A stretch of DNA of 64,000 nucleotides from Ndongobacter massiliensis (lineage in GTDB: Bacteria; Bacillota; Clostridia; Tissierellales; Peptoniphilaceae), in the NCBI RefSeq assembly GCF_900120375.1, contig NZ_LT635480.1:992001-1056000 (forward strand), in the 5' to 3' direction. Shown here piece after piece: positions 51,989 to 61,308 of this stretch. The notes below the pieces were generated by a model. It saw nothing but the letters and a program-made list of their open reading frames with translations. It did no database searches and was not told where the DNA came from. Numbering within the stretch: position 1 is the first letter of the stretch; each line of letters opens with the position of its first letter. Made by a program: the position numbers and the translations under genes.

Positions 51989-52481
51989 ATGGCAATTCCA
52001 CTTCCACCGGATGTCCCGCTTCTTCCGAACGCTTAATGTCTAGGATCCGCTGATTGGAACTGCCTCGAAATTTCAGCTTCAGATCCAGCAGCGCCTCGAC
52101 AAAGAGTCCGTCGACCAAAACGTCGCATTCATCCAACAAGGCTTTTTTTGCGGGATCGGCAAGAATTTGTTCATAGGTATAACCCGAATACACCCAGATG
52201 TTCGTATCCACCGCCGCGCGAATCTTTCGGACGATCTTCGTCAACTCCAGATTCTGCATGGGCTCCCCGCCGAGCAGCGTCAGCCCGGCGACGACGGGTT
52301 TTTTCAAGTAGCCGATGACCGTTTCTGTCTCTTTTTCCGTCCATACCTCGCCAAAAGAAAAGTCTTGATACGAAGGATTAAAGCAAGAGGGACAATGGTT
52401 TGTACAGCCTGTTACAAAGATTGTCGTGCGTACGCCCACCCCATTGGCCACATCGAAGGGGCGAATTTGTGCATAGCGCAT
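51987..52481 (-). CDS. nrdG: Anaerobic ribonucleotide reductase activating protein
   Basis: A 164-residue radical SAM protein. The cluster motif is CTNHCPSC (Cys-x3-Cys-x2-Cys), followed by TLLGGEPMQN, which binds the SAM amino group. It generates the glycyl radical on NrdD. It begins three bases after the nrdD stop, the usual coupling. Confidence 0.96.
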   Translation of the reverse strand: MRYAQIRPFDVANGVGVRTTIFVTGCTNHCPSCFNPSYQDFSFGEVWTEKETETVIGYLKKPVVAGLTLLGGEPMQNLELTKIVRKIRAAVDTNIWVYSGYTYEQILADPAKKALLDECDVLVDGLFVEALLDLKLKFRGSSNQRILDIKRSEEAGHPVEVELP

Positions 52482-52483
52482 CG

Positions 52484-54736
52484 TTAAATGTGCAGCACAC
52501 GGGAGGAAATTTCTTTTGTGCGTCCTTCATTCCAGAAATTTTCTCCCAAATAACCACAGGTGCGTCGAATGACGGTCAGTTTGGAGCGGTCCTTATTGTG
52601 GCAATTCGGACACTCCCACTGGTTATCTTCATTGACTTTGATCTCTCCGTCGAAACCGCACACGTGACAATAATCGCTCTTCGTGTTGAATTCCGCATAC
52701 GGAATGTGGTCGTAGATGTAGCGCACCAGCGTCTCAACGGCACGCGGGTTGTTCAGCATATTCGGAATTTCCGCGTAACTGATCATGCCGCCCTTTGAGC
52801 GCTCCTGAAACTGCGCTTCAAAGTCAAATTTATCAAAGACGCTGATCTCTTCGCGCACATCGACATGATAGGAATTCGTGTAATATCCCTTATCCGTAAC
52901 ATCGGGAATGGAGCCGAAGCGCTGCCGATCAATTTGACAGAAGCGATGCGTCAAGCTCTCCGCCGGCGTTCCGTAAAGCGCAAAGCCCAATCCGGTTTCC
53001 GCCTTCCACGTGTCGACCGCTTCTTTTAATCGGTCCATTACCGCCAGCGCAAAGTCCTTGCCATGCGGATCCGTGTGGGAGACGCCGCGCACCAGCTTGG
53101 TCGCCTCGTACAAACCGATGTAGCCCAAGGAAATGGTCGCATAGCCCCCTTGGAGCAGCGGCGCCACCTTCTCACCCGGTTTGAGACGGGCGATGGCCCC
53201 ATGCTGCCAGTGAATCGGGCTGACGTCACTCGTAATGTCCTTCAACAGGTCGTAGCGGAACAATAGCGCCTTTTTCGCCAGCGCCAACCGCTTCTCCAAC
53301 AACTTCCAGAAATCCTCTTCATTGCCTTCACAGAGGATACCGATCTGCGGCAAATTCAAGCTGACCACGCCCATATTAAACCGACCGTCGAATACATATT
53401 CCCCGGCTTCATTCTTCCAAGGAGCGAGGAAGGAACGGCAACCCATGGGCGAAAAGACATTTCCTTCGTAATATTCGCGCATCCGCTTGGCGGAAATATA
53501 ATCCGGATACATGCGCTTTGCCGTGCATTTTGCCGCCAATTCCGTCAGGTAGTAGTATGGCGAATCCGGGTGCACATTGTGCTCATCCAGCACGTAAATC
53601 AGCTTCGGGAATGCCGGCGTCACATACACATCCGCCTCATTCTTAATGCCTTCCAGACGCTGCTTCAGGATTTCTTCCTGAATCAACGCCGCTTCACGGA
53701 CATATTCGTAGTCCGGCATAAAGTGCATGAACAGGGTCACAAAAGGTGCCTGGCCGTTCGTCGTCATCAACGTGTTGATCTGGTACTGAATCGTCTGAAT
53801 CCCGTCCTTGACTTCCTTGCGCGTGCGCTTCCAGGCAATCTGCTTCGCCTTTTCCAGATCCGGTTCAATGCCGTACACCTCGCGCTGTTCTTCGACAACG
53901 GCTTTCAGGTATTTATCGTAGCTTTTTCGCACATAGGGCGCCAAAATGCGATCGACGCCGTTGATGCTCTGCCCGCCGTATTGCCCGCTGGCAACTTGGG
54001 CGATAATCTGCGTCGTTACCGTACACGCCACCTGAAAACTGCGCGGCGTATCAATCTTCTTGCCGTTGATCACCGTACCGTTTTTTAACATATCTTCCAA
54101 GTTGACCAGGCAGCAATTGAACATCGGCTGAATGATGTAGTCCATGTCGTGGAAATGAATGGCACCGGAATCATGGGCTAATACAATATCCGTCGGCATC
54201 AGCTTCCGACGTGCAATATCCTTCGACACTTCACCGGCAATGAGATCGCGCTGTGTGCTGACGATCTTCGCATCCTTATTGGAATTTTCATCCAGAACGC
54301 CGACATTCGAGCGGTTCAAAATGCCCACGATATCGTCATCAATCGTGTTCATTTGGCGCTTGTACGCCTGAACGGAGCGATAACTCTCATACGCCTTTGC
54401 CGTCGCCGGATTGCCGTATTGCACGAGCTTGTAGTACACCTGCTCCTCAATGCCGTAAATCGTGACCGGTGTCGGCATGGATCGGGCAAACTGCTCAATT
54501 TCCTCGGCAATGCGCTCCGCCTGTCCCGGCTGATAAACCCCGGCGGATGAATGCATTGCCTTCAAGATCGCCTGCGTAATTTTTTCTCTTTCAAAGGGCA
54601 CCTGCCGCCCATCGCGTTTAATGACTTCAATGGCAACCGGCGTCCCCTTGCCTGAAAATATGTCTCTCGTTTCGTCCACGGCGACGCTGCCGAAGTTGTC
54701 CGTTTTCACGTTCGACGAAAATTCTGCGGTTTTCAT
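52484..54736 (-). CDS. nrdD: Anaerobic ribonucleoside-triphosphate reductase
   Basis: The ATG at 54734-54736 follows GAGGAG; six codons upstream are left out. The 750-residue class III reductase has an N-terminal ATP-cone (IEVIKRDGRQVPFEREKITQ), the catalytic barrel, the zinc site CHVC...CPNC near residues 690-715, and the glycyl radical motif RRTCGYLGENFWNEGR close to the C-terminus. It makes dNTPs from NTPs without oxygen. It is the only ribonucleotide reductase in the window and fits a strict anaerobe. Confidence 0.98.
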   Translation of the reverse strand: MKTAEFSSNVKTDNFGSVAVDETRDIFSGKGTPVAIEVIKRDGRQVPFEREKITQAILKAMHSSAGVYQPGQAERIAEEIEQFARSMPTPVTIYGIEEQVYYKLVQYGNPATAKAYESYRSVQAYKRQMNTIDDDIVGILNRSNVGVLDENSNKDAKIVSTQRDLIAGEVSKDIARRKLMPTDIVLAHDSGAIHFHDMDYIIQPMFNCCLVNLEDMLKNGTVINGKKIDTPRSFQVACTVTTQIIAQVASGQYGGQSINGVDRILAPYVRKSYDKYLKAVVEEQREVYGIEPDLEKAKQIAWKRTRKEVKDGIQTIQYQINTLMTTNGQAPFVTLFMHFMPDYEYVREAALIQEEILKQRLEGIKNEADVYVTPAFPKLIYVLDEHNVHPDSPYYYLTELAAKCTAKRMYPDYISAKRMREYYEGNVFSPMGCRSFLAPWKNEAGEYVFDGRFNMGVVSLNLPQIGILCEGNEEDFWKLLEKRLALAKKALLFRYDLLKDITSDVSPIHWQHGAIARLKPGEKVAPLLQGGYATISLGYIGLYEATKLVRGVSHTDPHGKDFALAVMDRLKEAVDTWKAETGLGFALYGTPAESLTHRFCQIDRQRFGSIPDVTDKGYYTNSYHVDVREEISVFDKFDFEAQFQERSKGGMISYAEIPNMLNNPRAVETLVRYIYDHIPYAEFNTKSDYCHVCGFDGEIKVNEDNQWECPNCHNKDRSKLTVIRRTCGYLGENFWNEGRTKEISSRVLHI

Positions 54737-54798
54737 ACAATTCTCCTCATACATTTCATACGGCGAAATTTTCGCCGAGAATACAAACTACACGAGTT

Positions 54799-54827
54799 AT
54801 TTTGCCATGGAATTTCCGTTTTGTCAA
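54799..54827 (-). promoter_or_regulatory. Promoter of nrdDG
   Basis: On the minus strand TTGACA (54822-54827), a 17-base spacer and CAAAAT (54799-54804), about 65 bases upstream of nrdD. The -35 is perfect, the -10 weak. Confidence 0.5.
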
Positions 54828-54833
54828 CGAAAA

Positions 54834-54850
54834 ACACCACATATTGTTGT
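54834..54850. promoter_or_regulatory. Possible NrdR box
   Basis: ACACCACATATTGTTGT is an imperfect palindrome resembling half of an NrdR-box pair (ACAnnATATnnTGT-like) just upstream of the nrdD -35. A second box at the usual helical spacing is not clear, so the call is tentative. Confidence 0.3.
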
Positions 54851-54901
54851 TGATAAGTTTTGAACCCACTACTCGTTGAAAATACAAGGGAATCGCATGA
54901 T

Positions 54902-54930
54902 TTGGCTTTTTGTCAGATAAAGGTTAAAAT
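54902..54930 (+). promoter_or_regulatory. Promoter of the Na/Pi symporter gene
   Basis: TTGGCT (54902-54907), 17 bases, TAAAAT (54925-54930), 30 bases before the start codon. Confidence 0.5.
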
Positions 54931-54960
54931 CATGGCGAGAGAATTGTCACGGGAGGGCGC

Positions 54961-56568
54961 ATGGATATCTGGTACATTGTTGGAATGTTGGGGGGACTTT
55001 CCCTTTTCCTATACGGAATGAATTCAATGGGCAACGGGTTGGAGCTAATCGCTGGCGGACGCATGCAAGGCATCCTTGATAAGCTGACAACCAAGCGTAT
55101 GATGGGCATCGGCGTCGGTATTGTCATTACCGCTGTGATTCAAAGCTCCTCCGCCACCACCGTCATGGTCGTCGGTTTCGTAAACTCGGGGCTGATGAAT
55201 CTGACACAGGCGATCAATGTCATCATGGGGGCAAACATCGGTACCACGGTCACCGGACAGCTGATTGCCCTGAATATCTCTTCCTTTGCCCCGCTCATCG
55301 CTTTCGTCGGCCTGATTTTCACAATGAGTAAAGTCGTCAAGCGGCAATACATTGGAAAAATCATCATCGGTCTCGGTTTTCTCTTTATGGGTCTTAATAT
55401 TATGAGCGAGAGTATGGCTCCGTTGAAAGACTCCCCCGCGTTTGTGGGCTGGATGCAGGGCATTTCCAATCCGCTCTACGGGGTCGCCATCGGTGCCATT
55501 TTTACTGCCATTATTCAGAGCTCATCGGCATCGGTCGGTGTGCTGCAGGCGTTGGCATTGCAGGGACTTGTTCCCTTTCATACCGCTTTGTACATCGTCC
55601 TTGGGCAAAATATCGGGACATGCATCACTTCGGTATTGGCCTCCATCGGCGCCAAACCCGTTGCAAAACAGGCCGCCCTGTCTCACGTATTGTTTAACAC
55701 CATCGGCACCCTGTTTTTCATCGCCGCTTCCTTCTTTCTCCCCATTGAAGAATGGATCATCCACCTATCCCCGGACGATCCGATGCGCCAAATTGCAAAT
55801 CTACATACGATCTTCAACCTCACCACGACGGTGTTTCTCTTTCCTTTTTCCGATTATCTCGCTTCCCTCTCTTCCGCCATCATTCACATCAAGCCGGGCG
55901 ATGCTTACAACGAGCGGCGCCTGCTCTACGTACAGCCCGGCAACTTTGCCGACCATGTCGTTCTGTTCGCCAATCTGAAGTCGGAAATCTTGCGCATGCT
56001 GTCGATTACACGCGACACCTTTGCCGATGCGGTTTCTTCTTTTGACTCTTTCGACGATGCACGTGCCGCGAAGGTTTTTGAAAATGTGCAAACCATTCAT
56101 TTTCTCAACAAAGAGATGACGAAAGTCAATGTTGAACTGTTATCCAACCACCTTGGGCAGCAACAATCGGAGACACTTACCGATTATCTGCGCATTCTTT
56201 CCAATCTAGATCGATGCGGTGACTACACGCTGCACTTAACGGAGTTGGCGCGTTCCGGGGAAAGCCGAAGCATTTCTTACAGTGAAACCGCCCACAAGGA
56301 AATCCGGGCCATGAACGACATCGTAATGGGGCTTTTCCAAGGCATTGCCGAAGAAGTGAAAAGCGGCGACTTGGTGCTGCGCGACGTATATTCAACGAAG
56401 TATCAGCTGGACAGTACGGTGGAAACTTGCCGCGATCAGCACCTCACGCGCATGCGGGAAGGGCACTGCGGCATAGAGGCGGGGCTCAACTATGACAAAT
56501 TCCTCAGCTACCTGTCTCGTATTGCCGAACACCTTGTACAGGTCGCAGACGCCTTTTCCGGTGCCTAA
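54961..56568 (+). CDS. Na+/phosphate symporter (NptA/PNaS family) with PhoU-like tail
   Basis: A 535-residue protein behind CGGGAGGG. The two inverted repeats of the family are plain: QSSSATTVMVVGFVNSG then GANIGTTVTGQ, and QSSSASVGVLQALALQG then GQNIGTCITS. About eight to nine membrane helices end near residue 305. The last 200 residues are a helical PhoU-like domain (SILRMLSITRD region onward). It imports phosphate with sodium. A polyphosphate kinase gene lies about 1.1 kb downstream on the same strand. Confidence 0.93.
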   Translation: MDIWYIVGMLGGLSLFLYGMNSMGNGLELIAGGRMQGILDKLTTKRMMGIGVGIVITAVIQSSSATTVMVVGFVNSGLMNLTQAINVIMGANIGTTVTGQLIALNISSFAPLIAFVGLIFTMSKVVKRQYIGKIIIGLGFLFMGLNIMSESMAPLKDSPAFVGWMQGISNPLYGVAIGAIFTAIIQSSSASVGVLQALALQGLVPFHTALYIVLGQNIGTCITSVLASIGAKPVAKQAALSHVLFNTIGTLFFIAASFFLPIEEWIIHLSPDDPMRQIANLHTIFNLTTTVFLFPFSDYLASLSSAIIHIKPGDAYNERRLLYVQPGNFADHVVLFANLKSEILRMLSITRDTFADAVSSFDSFDDARAAKVFENVQTIHFLNKEMTKVNVELLSNHLGQQQSETLTDYLRILSNLDRCGDYTLHLTELARSGESRSISYSETAHKEIRAMNDIVMGLFQGIAEEVKSGDLVLRDVYSTKYQLDSTVETCRDQHLTRMREGHCGIEAGLNYDKFLSYLSRIAEHLVQVADAFSGA

Positions 56569-56625
56569 AGGCCGGGCCTGTCGTTATGCTGCGCCATTGC
56601 GAAAAGAGCGTTCTGACCGCCGGAC

Positions 56626-56655
56626 TTGACAATTTCCCCTACTATTTGATATGCT
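56626..56655 (+). promoter_or_regulatory. Promoter upstream of the YitT-family gene
   Basis: TTGACA (56626-56631), 18 bases, TATGCT (56650-56655) with an extended TGA element. It predicts a leader of about 270 bases before the gene. Confidence 0.75.
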
Positions 56656-56661
56656 ACTGAC

Positions 56662-56930
56662 GTTGGAGAGGTTTTACCTCGCGATGGTTATCGAATCCAA
56701 TTCGGTAGTTTTTATCTGATGCCCGATACGCGAGAAAGAGCCTACGCCCCATCTGATGTGGTGGAGGGCGGAGGCGAAAAAGCAAATCGGCGCTCAGAGT
56801 TCTTACAAGAAAGAATATCCAAACAAAAAAAGCATCACCACCATCAGATTGCACGCACGGAGTTCGCTCACGGCCAACGCAGTCTTTTTTCGTGGACAAA
56901 TCCCCGCGTGCACACTTACAAGGGGGCTAT
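56662..56930 (+). other. Structured leader RNA candidate before the YitT-family gene
   Basis: Several helices can be drawn: CGAT/ATCG (56682-56685 and 56690-56693) and, as an alternative to it, CTCGCG with CGCGAG (56678-56683 and 56729-56734). A long-range pairing joins ATCTGATGTGGTGG (56751-56764) with CCACCATCAGAT (56838-56849). A T run (56884-56890) follows about 35 bases later, before the ribosome site. No coding frame here has a ribosome site. I do not match it to a known riboswitch class. The whole 362-base gap holds only this and the promoter. Confidence 0.5.
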
Positions 56931-57560
56931 ATGCTGAAAAAATTGGAAGACTTTATGCAATTGCAAATCCGTGACCTGCTGTATATGGCAGGCGGTTGTG
57001 CGCTGATGGCCTTTGCTGTCGTCAACATCCACATTCCTGCGCAAATCACGGAAGGCGGAATTCTCGGACTTTCCCTGTTCTTTTACAAAGTATTGGGCTG
57101 GGATCCCGGGTGGATGAGTCCGCTGCTCGACTTCTTATGCTATCTGATCGGATTTTCTCTGTTAGGACGAAAGTTCATTAAAAGGGCGCTCTTCGCAACA
57201 TTGAGCTATTCGCTGTCCTTTTCTCTTTTCCACCGCATCGGACCCGTGCTGCCCAGTCTGATTGATCACCCCTTCCTTGCCTCTTTACTTGGGGGATTAT
57301 GCATTGGCATCGGCTGCTCGGTCGTCGTTTTACGCGGTGCCGCCGCCGGTGGCGATGATGCGCTCGCCCTGGTAATGGAAAAGCACACACCGCTGAAATT
57401 GGGACTCTGTTATTTTCTGTCGGATTTCATCGTGCTATCCATGTCTCTAATCTATCTGCCATTCACACATATCGCTTGGTCGCTTGTGACGACGACGATT
57501 TCGTCGTGGACGATCAGCCGGGTCGAAGAACTGGCAGAAGCCTCTGCGGCAAGCGCCTGA
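56931..57560 (+). CDS. YitT-family membrane protein
   Basis: The ATG at 56931 follows AAGGGGG; the longer frame is leader. The 209-residue product has about five to six hydrophobic segments. YitT marks are FAVVNIHIPAQITEGGILGL near the N-terminus and LRGAAAGGDDALALVMEK near residue 145. The C-terminal DUF2179 domain of many relatives is missing, so this is the short form. The role is unknown for most of the family; its long structured leader suggests ligand-controlled expression. Confidence 0.87.
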   Translation: MLKKLEDFMQLQIRDLLYMAGGCALMAFAVVNIHIPAQITEGGILGLSLFFYKVLGWDPGWMSPLLDFLCYLIGFSLLGRKFIKRALFATLSYSLSFSLFHRIGPVLPSLIDHPFLASLLGGLCIGIGCSVVVLRGAAAGGDDALALVMEKHTPLKLGLCYFLSDFIVLSMSLIYLPFTHIAWSLVTTTISSWTISRVEELAEASAASA

Positions 57561-57595
57561 GTGCCCTGTTTTAAGGGGGTGACCGCCCTCCTGAC

Positions 57596-57620
57596 AAGCC
57601 CGCCTCCCGCGGGCTTTTTT
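57596..57620 (+). terminator. Terminator after the YitT-family gene
   Basis: GCCCGC and GCGGGC (plus flanking A-T pairs) with a 5-base loop are followed by TTTTTT, 36 bases past the stop. Confidence 0.88.
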
Positions 57621-57694
57621 ACGTGGATTTAATGTCCGCCGACAGGCAGGAAGGGTATAATAAAAAAAGAATGACATCGGCAAAGGAGGTCCGC

Positions 57695-59986
57695 ATGACC
57701 GATTCGAATTATAAACGGGATATCAGTTACACGCAAAATCGGGAATTATCTTGGTTGGAATTTAATCGCCGCGTTTTGCAGGAAGGCTGCGATGAACGTG
57801 TGCCGCTTCTTGAACGCCTGAAATTTATTTCCATTTTCACGTCAAACTTGGATGAATTTTTCATGGTTCGCGTCGGCTCTCTACATGACTTGACCGCGCT
57901 GAAAAAAGAGGCGATTGATAACAAAACCGGCTGGACCCCGCGCAAACAACTCGAAGAGATTTATGCGCGCATGCCGGTAATGTATGCGGAGCGCGATGCG
58001 GCATTTGCCGCAGTAGAACGGCGTTTGGCAGAGAGCGGGCTGGTACGTCTCGACATGAATAATCTGAATAAAAAAGACGCCGCATACTTGGAATCCTATT
58101 ATACGGAGCGCGTGGCACCGATTCTTTCCCCGCTGGTAATTGATGTGCGCCACCCCTTTCCGCACCTGACGAATCTGCAGCTCTATCTCTTTTCCGATCT
58201 GCAGGACGCCAAGGGCAATCCCTTCTTCGGCATCGTAGCGGTGCCGTCCATCATTAAACCGCTGATCCGCCTGCCGGGCAGTTTGCGTTACATTCTCACG
58301 GAAGACCTGCTGCGCGACAAAATGGCGGGACTCTTCCAGAATTTTCGGTTAAAGAGTCTTGCCGTTATTTCCGTGACGCGCAATGCGGATATCAATTTGG
58401 ATGAGGCGGTCGACGATATTGAGGAAAATATACGCCTACAGTTCAAAAAAGCACTGAAAAAGCGAAATCGGTTGGCGCCGGTGCGTCTGGAAGTGCAAGG
58501 CACCCTGCCGCCCGGCTCTGTAAAATACCTGGCGCAGCAACACGATCTGCTGCCCGCGCAGGTGTTGTATGCCCAAGCGCCGCTGCGCATGAAATATGTG
58601 TTTGCGTTGGAAGATCTCCTGGACAGTGCCCAGCGCTCCCAACTGTGCTATCGGCCTTTCAAGCCGCAGCCCGGTGCAGAGTTGCGCGCCAAAGAACCCG
58701 TCCTTGATCAGGTGGCGAAAAAGGACGCCCTTCTGCATTTTCCGTATGAAAGCATGGAACCGTTTTTACGCCTGCTCCGGGAAGCCTCAACCGATCCGCG
58801 CGTCATCTCGATTAAAATCACGATTTACCGCATGGCTTCCGTCTCGAAGGTAGCGGAATATCTGGCGCAAGCGGCGGAAAATGGAAAAGAAGTCCTTGCA
58901 CTCATGGAGCTGCGTGCACGCTTTGATGAAGAGAACAATATCGATTACTCGGAACGTCTGGAGCAGGCCGGTTGTACGATTATTTACGGTTTTGAAGATT
59001 ATAAGGTACACTCCAAGGTCTGTCTGATCACCTACTATCAGGACGATCACATCCATACCATTACGCAGATTGGCACCGGAAATTACAACGAAAAAACGGC
59101 AAAACAATACACGGATTTTTCATTTCTCACCGGGAATGCCGCCATCGGTGCCGATGCGACGACGTTTTTCAAAAATATGCTCATCAATAACCTGCAGGGT
59201 CACTACAGCGAGCTTTTAGCAGCACCTGCAGGAATCAAACCGGCGCTGATGAACCTCTTCGACCGGGAAATTCGCCGGGCAAAAGCCGGAGAGCCAGCAG
59301 CCGTCTTTATCAAGTGTAATTCCATCTCAGAACGTACGCTCATCGATAAAATGATGGAAGCCTCCTGCGCCGGCGTTCCCATCACGCTTCTGGTGCGCGG
59401 TATTTGCTGCATACGCCCCGGTATTCCCGGCAAAACCGAAAATATACGCGTCCTGTCCATTGTCGGACGGTTTTTGGAGCATCATCGCATCTATGCCTTC
59501 GGCGCGGCACGCGAAGATATCTACATTTCATCGGCAGATCTCATGACGCGCAATATCGTACAGCGCGTGGAACTCGCCGTTCCGCTGCGCGATGCGGACG
59601 TACGGGAGAAGATTTTACGCGCCATCGACATCTTCCTGAGTGACGATGCAAAAATGAAGGAATTGCAGCCGGACGGGCAGTACGCTCCGCTCCCCAACCA
59701 CAAAGACCACAATGCCCAGCAGATCTTTATGCAACTGGCGGAACAACAGGCACGCGAACTTCATTATACGGACGAATTGAAGAGCCAGACGGCGCCTTTG
59801 CACGTGGAAGCGCTGAGCGGAAAACGGCAGCGCGCCGCCGCTGCGCGTATTGCACAGGAAGAAGCTCTCCCCCCGGAGTACCCTGCCCCCACAGCGACAA
59901 AAGCAGAAGAAACTTCAGAAAAAATTCTCGAAAAAAAGGCGCCCAGCCTGTGGCAGCGCCTTGTCGATTGGTTCCTTCGTCGGTAA
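57695..59986 (+). CDS. ppk1: Polyphosphate kinase
   Basis: The ATG at 57695 follows AAAGGAGG; a TATAAT at 57656-57661 marks the likely promoter. The 763-residue product has the PPK1 layout: an N-terminal helical domain (NRELSWLEFNRRVLQE), a middle domain, and two phospholipase-D-like C-terminal domains. YKVHSKVCLITYY holds the His that is autophosphorylated, and TQIGTGNYNEKTA and a second region with LLVRGICCIRPG are present. The last 60 residues are a basic, Ala/Lys-rich tail longer than usual. It makes polyphosphate from ATP. Confidence 0.96.
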   Translation: MTDSNYKRDISYTQNRELSWLEFNRRVLQEGCDERVPLLERLKFISIFTSNLDEFFMVRVGSLHDLTALKKEAIDNKTGWTPRKQLEEIYARMPVMYAERDAAFAAVERRLAESGLVRLDMNNLNKKDAAYLESYYTERVAPILSPLVIDVRHPFPHLTNLQLYLFSDLQDAKGNPFFGIVAVPSIIKPLIRLPGSLRYILTEDLLRDKMAGLFQNFRLKSLAVISVTRNADINLDEAVDDIEENIRLQFKKALKKRNRLAPVRLEVQGTLPPGSVKYLAQQHDLLPAQVLYAQAPLRMKYVFALEDLLDSAQRSQLCYRPFKPQPGAELRAKEPVLDQVAKKDALLHFPYESMEPFLRLLREASTDPRVISIKITIYRMASVSKVAEYLAQAAENGKEVLALMELRARFDEENNIDYSERLEQAGCTIIYGFEDYKVHSKVCLITYYQDDHIHTITQIGTGNYNEKTAKQYTDFSFLTGNAAIGADATTFFKNMLINNLQGHYSELLAAPAGIKPALMNLFDREIRRAKAGEPAAVFIKCNSISERTLIDKMMEASCAGVPITLLVRGICCIRPGIPGKTENIRVLSIVGRFLEHHRIYAFGAAREDIYISSADLMTRNIVQRVELAVPLRDADVREKILRAIDIFLSDDAKMKELQPDGQYAPLPNHKDHNAQQIFMQLAEQQARELHYTDELKSQTAPLHVEALSGKRQRAAAARIAQEEALPPEYPAPTATKAEETSEKILEKKAPSLWQRLVDWFLRR

Positions 59987-60010
59987 ACACGTAGCGTTAT
60001 AACGAACGTA

Positions 60011-60042
60011 CAAAAAAGCAGATCCGGCAACGGGTCTGCTTT
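60011..60042 (-). terminator. Terminator of the 3D-domain protein gene (bidirectional)
   Basis: GCAGATCCG and CGGGTCTGC form a 9-bp stem with a GCAA loop (60018-60039). On the minus strand TTTTTT follows; on the plus strand only TTT, so it can also end ppk1 weakly. Confidence 0.85.
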
Positions 60043-60055
60043 GTATTACGCATTT

Positions 60056-61183
60056 TTATGGAAGGAGGTATACGCGAATTCCGTACTGTCTGCCGTACAC
60101 GATTGCTTCGCCTTCCGTATCGAAGAAGAGATCAATGCGGTTGCCCTTGATTGCACCGCCCGTATCTTCCGCCACGGCAAATCCATAGCCTTCAACGTAG
60201 AGGCGCGACCCCAGCGGGATCACCATCGGATCGACTGCCACGGTGTGGTAGGCCTTCGGCCAGGTGCCGGTTGCCGTCCTGTTCCCTGTATGGGTATACG
60301 CCGTTGCCTCCATTGAAAACTGCTTTACGACGTCGCGAAGGATGATGCCGTTTCCCAGGTCCACATCATTCGGACCCAACTCGTCCGGCTTCTCCGGTTC
60401 CGGTTTGGGATCCGGTTCCGGCTTCTCCGGTTCCGGTTTGGGGTCCGGTTGCGGCTCCGGCTTCGGCTCCGGTTGCGGATCTGGCTCGGGCTGCGGTTCC
60501 GGCTCAGGTTCGGGTTCCGGCTCAGGTTCGGGTTCCGGCTCAGGTTCGGGTTTCGGCTCGGGTTCGGGTTCCGGCTCGGGTTCGGGTTCCGGCTCGGGTT
60601 CCGGCTCGGGTTCGGGTTCCGGCTCGGGCTCAGGTTCCGGCTCCGACTCGGGTTCCGATTCCGGTTGCGGCTCCACGGGCGTGCTCTGCGGGTCTTTCTT
60701 TTCGACAACCACAACTTCGGTCGGCGGAACGACCTCTTTTTTCTCCGCGCGCACTAAATTTAATTTTGCTCCGTCTGCCACCGCAGTTTCTGTTCCCGGG
60801 GTGATTTCATCCCCCTCGCGCAGAGTGATGCCTAGCTCGTTCAACAATTCTCCCACCGTTGTCGCCCGCGTCTGCACGGTTTTTTCCGTATTGCCTTCCA
60901 CCAGATACACGGTTTTGAAGGTTTGTACTTCGATAGTCATATTTTCAACCACCTCTGTGGAAGCTTCTTTCGCATCTAAAGTCTGTGCGGCGGGCTCCAC
61001 CCCGACTTCTTTCAGCACCTTCTCCACGGTTGGCTGCGCCGTATAAACCACCTGCTCTTGATCGTCAATCTTCAGTGTAACTTCTTTCGGACGCTGTGCA
61101 TAGACGTAGCTTGCCAGAGCAATGCCCATCGTAAGGACGCCTACGCCAAACCCAATTGTGCGCCGCAATGTATACTTGTCCAA
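60056..61183 (-). CDS. Wall-active 3D-domain protein with DUF348/G5-like region and Glu-Pro repeat
   Basis: A TTG start at 61181-61183 follows AGGGGG, giving 375 residues. There is one N-terminal hydrophobic segment (signal or anchor). Two ubiquitin-like DUF348-type modules follow ([40 protein letters not shown]), then a Glu-Pro repeat of about 100 residues. The C-terminal 3D domain has the three Asp residues: [37 protein letters not shown]. This is the YabE/YuiC/RpfB-like lytic transglycosylase group. It probably cleaves peptidoglycan at the surface. Confidence 0.9.
   Translation of the reverse strand: MDKYTLRRTIGFGVGVLTMGIALASYVYAQRPKEVTLKIDDQEQVVYTAQPTVEKVLKEVGVEPAAQTLDAKEASTEVVENMTIEVQTFKTVYLVEGNTEKTVQTRATTVGELLNELGITLREGDEITPGTETAVADGAKLNLVRAEKKEVVPPTEVVVVEKKDPQSTPVEPQPESEPESEPEPEPEPEPEPEPEPEPEPEPEPEPEPEPKPEPEPEPEPEPEPEPEPEPQPEPDPQPEPKPEPQPDPKPEPEKPEPDPKPEPEKPDELGPNDVDLGNGIILRDVVKQFSMEATAYTHTGNRTATGTWPKAYHTVAVDPMVIPLGSRLYVEGYGFAVAEDTGGAIKGNRIDLFFDTEGEAIVYGRQYGIRVYLLP
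60380..60680 (-). repeat. Low-complexity Glu-Pro coding repeat
   Basis: About 300 bases made of short GGTTCGGGTTCCGGCTC-like units (plus strand) encode a run of Pro-Glu, with occasional Lys, Gln, Asp or Ser, in the wall protein. Such a repeat is prone to length change by slippage and would span the wall as an extended rod. Confidence 0.88.
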
Positions 61184-61270
61184 AACGATTCCCCCTGTTT
61201 CCGGAACGTTACGCCTTTCTGTAACTGTTTCGTTCCTGCTTCGTAACCCGTTTGTTACTTTTCTGCGTTC

Positions 61271-61279
61271 ATTGTACCA
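61271..61279 (-). promoter_or_regulatory. Extended -10 promoter for the 3D-domain gene
   Basis: On the minus strand TGGTACAAT is an extended -10 about 90 bases upstream of the TTG start. The leader has a GTAAC/GTTAC hairpin with a 6-base loop. Confidence 0.45.
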
Positions 61280-61308
61280 CGGGAACGGGGATTTGCATAG
61301 ATGGGTAT

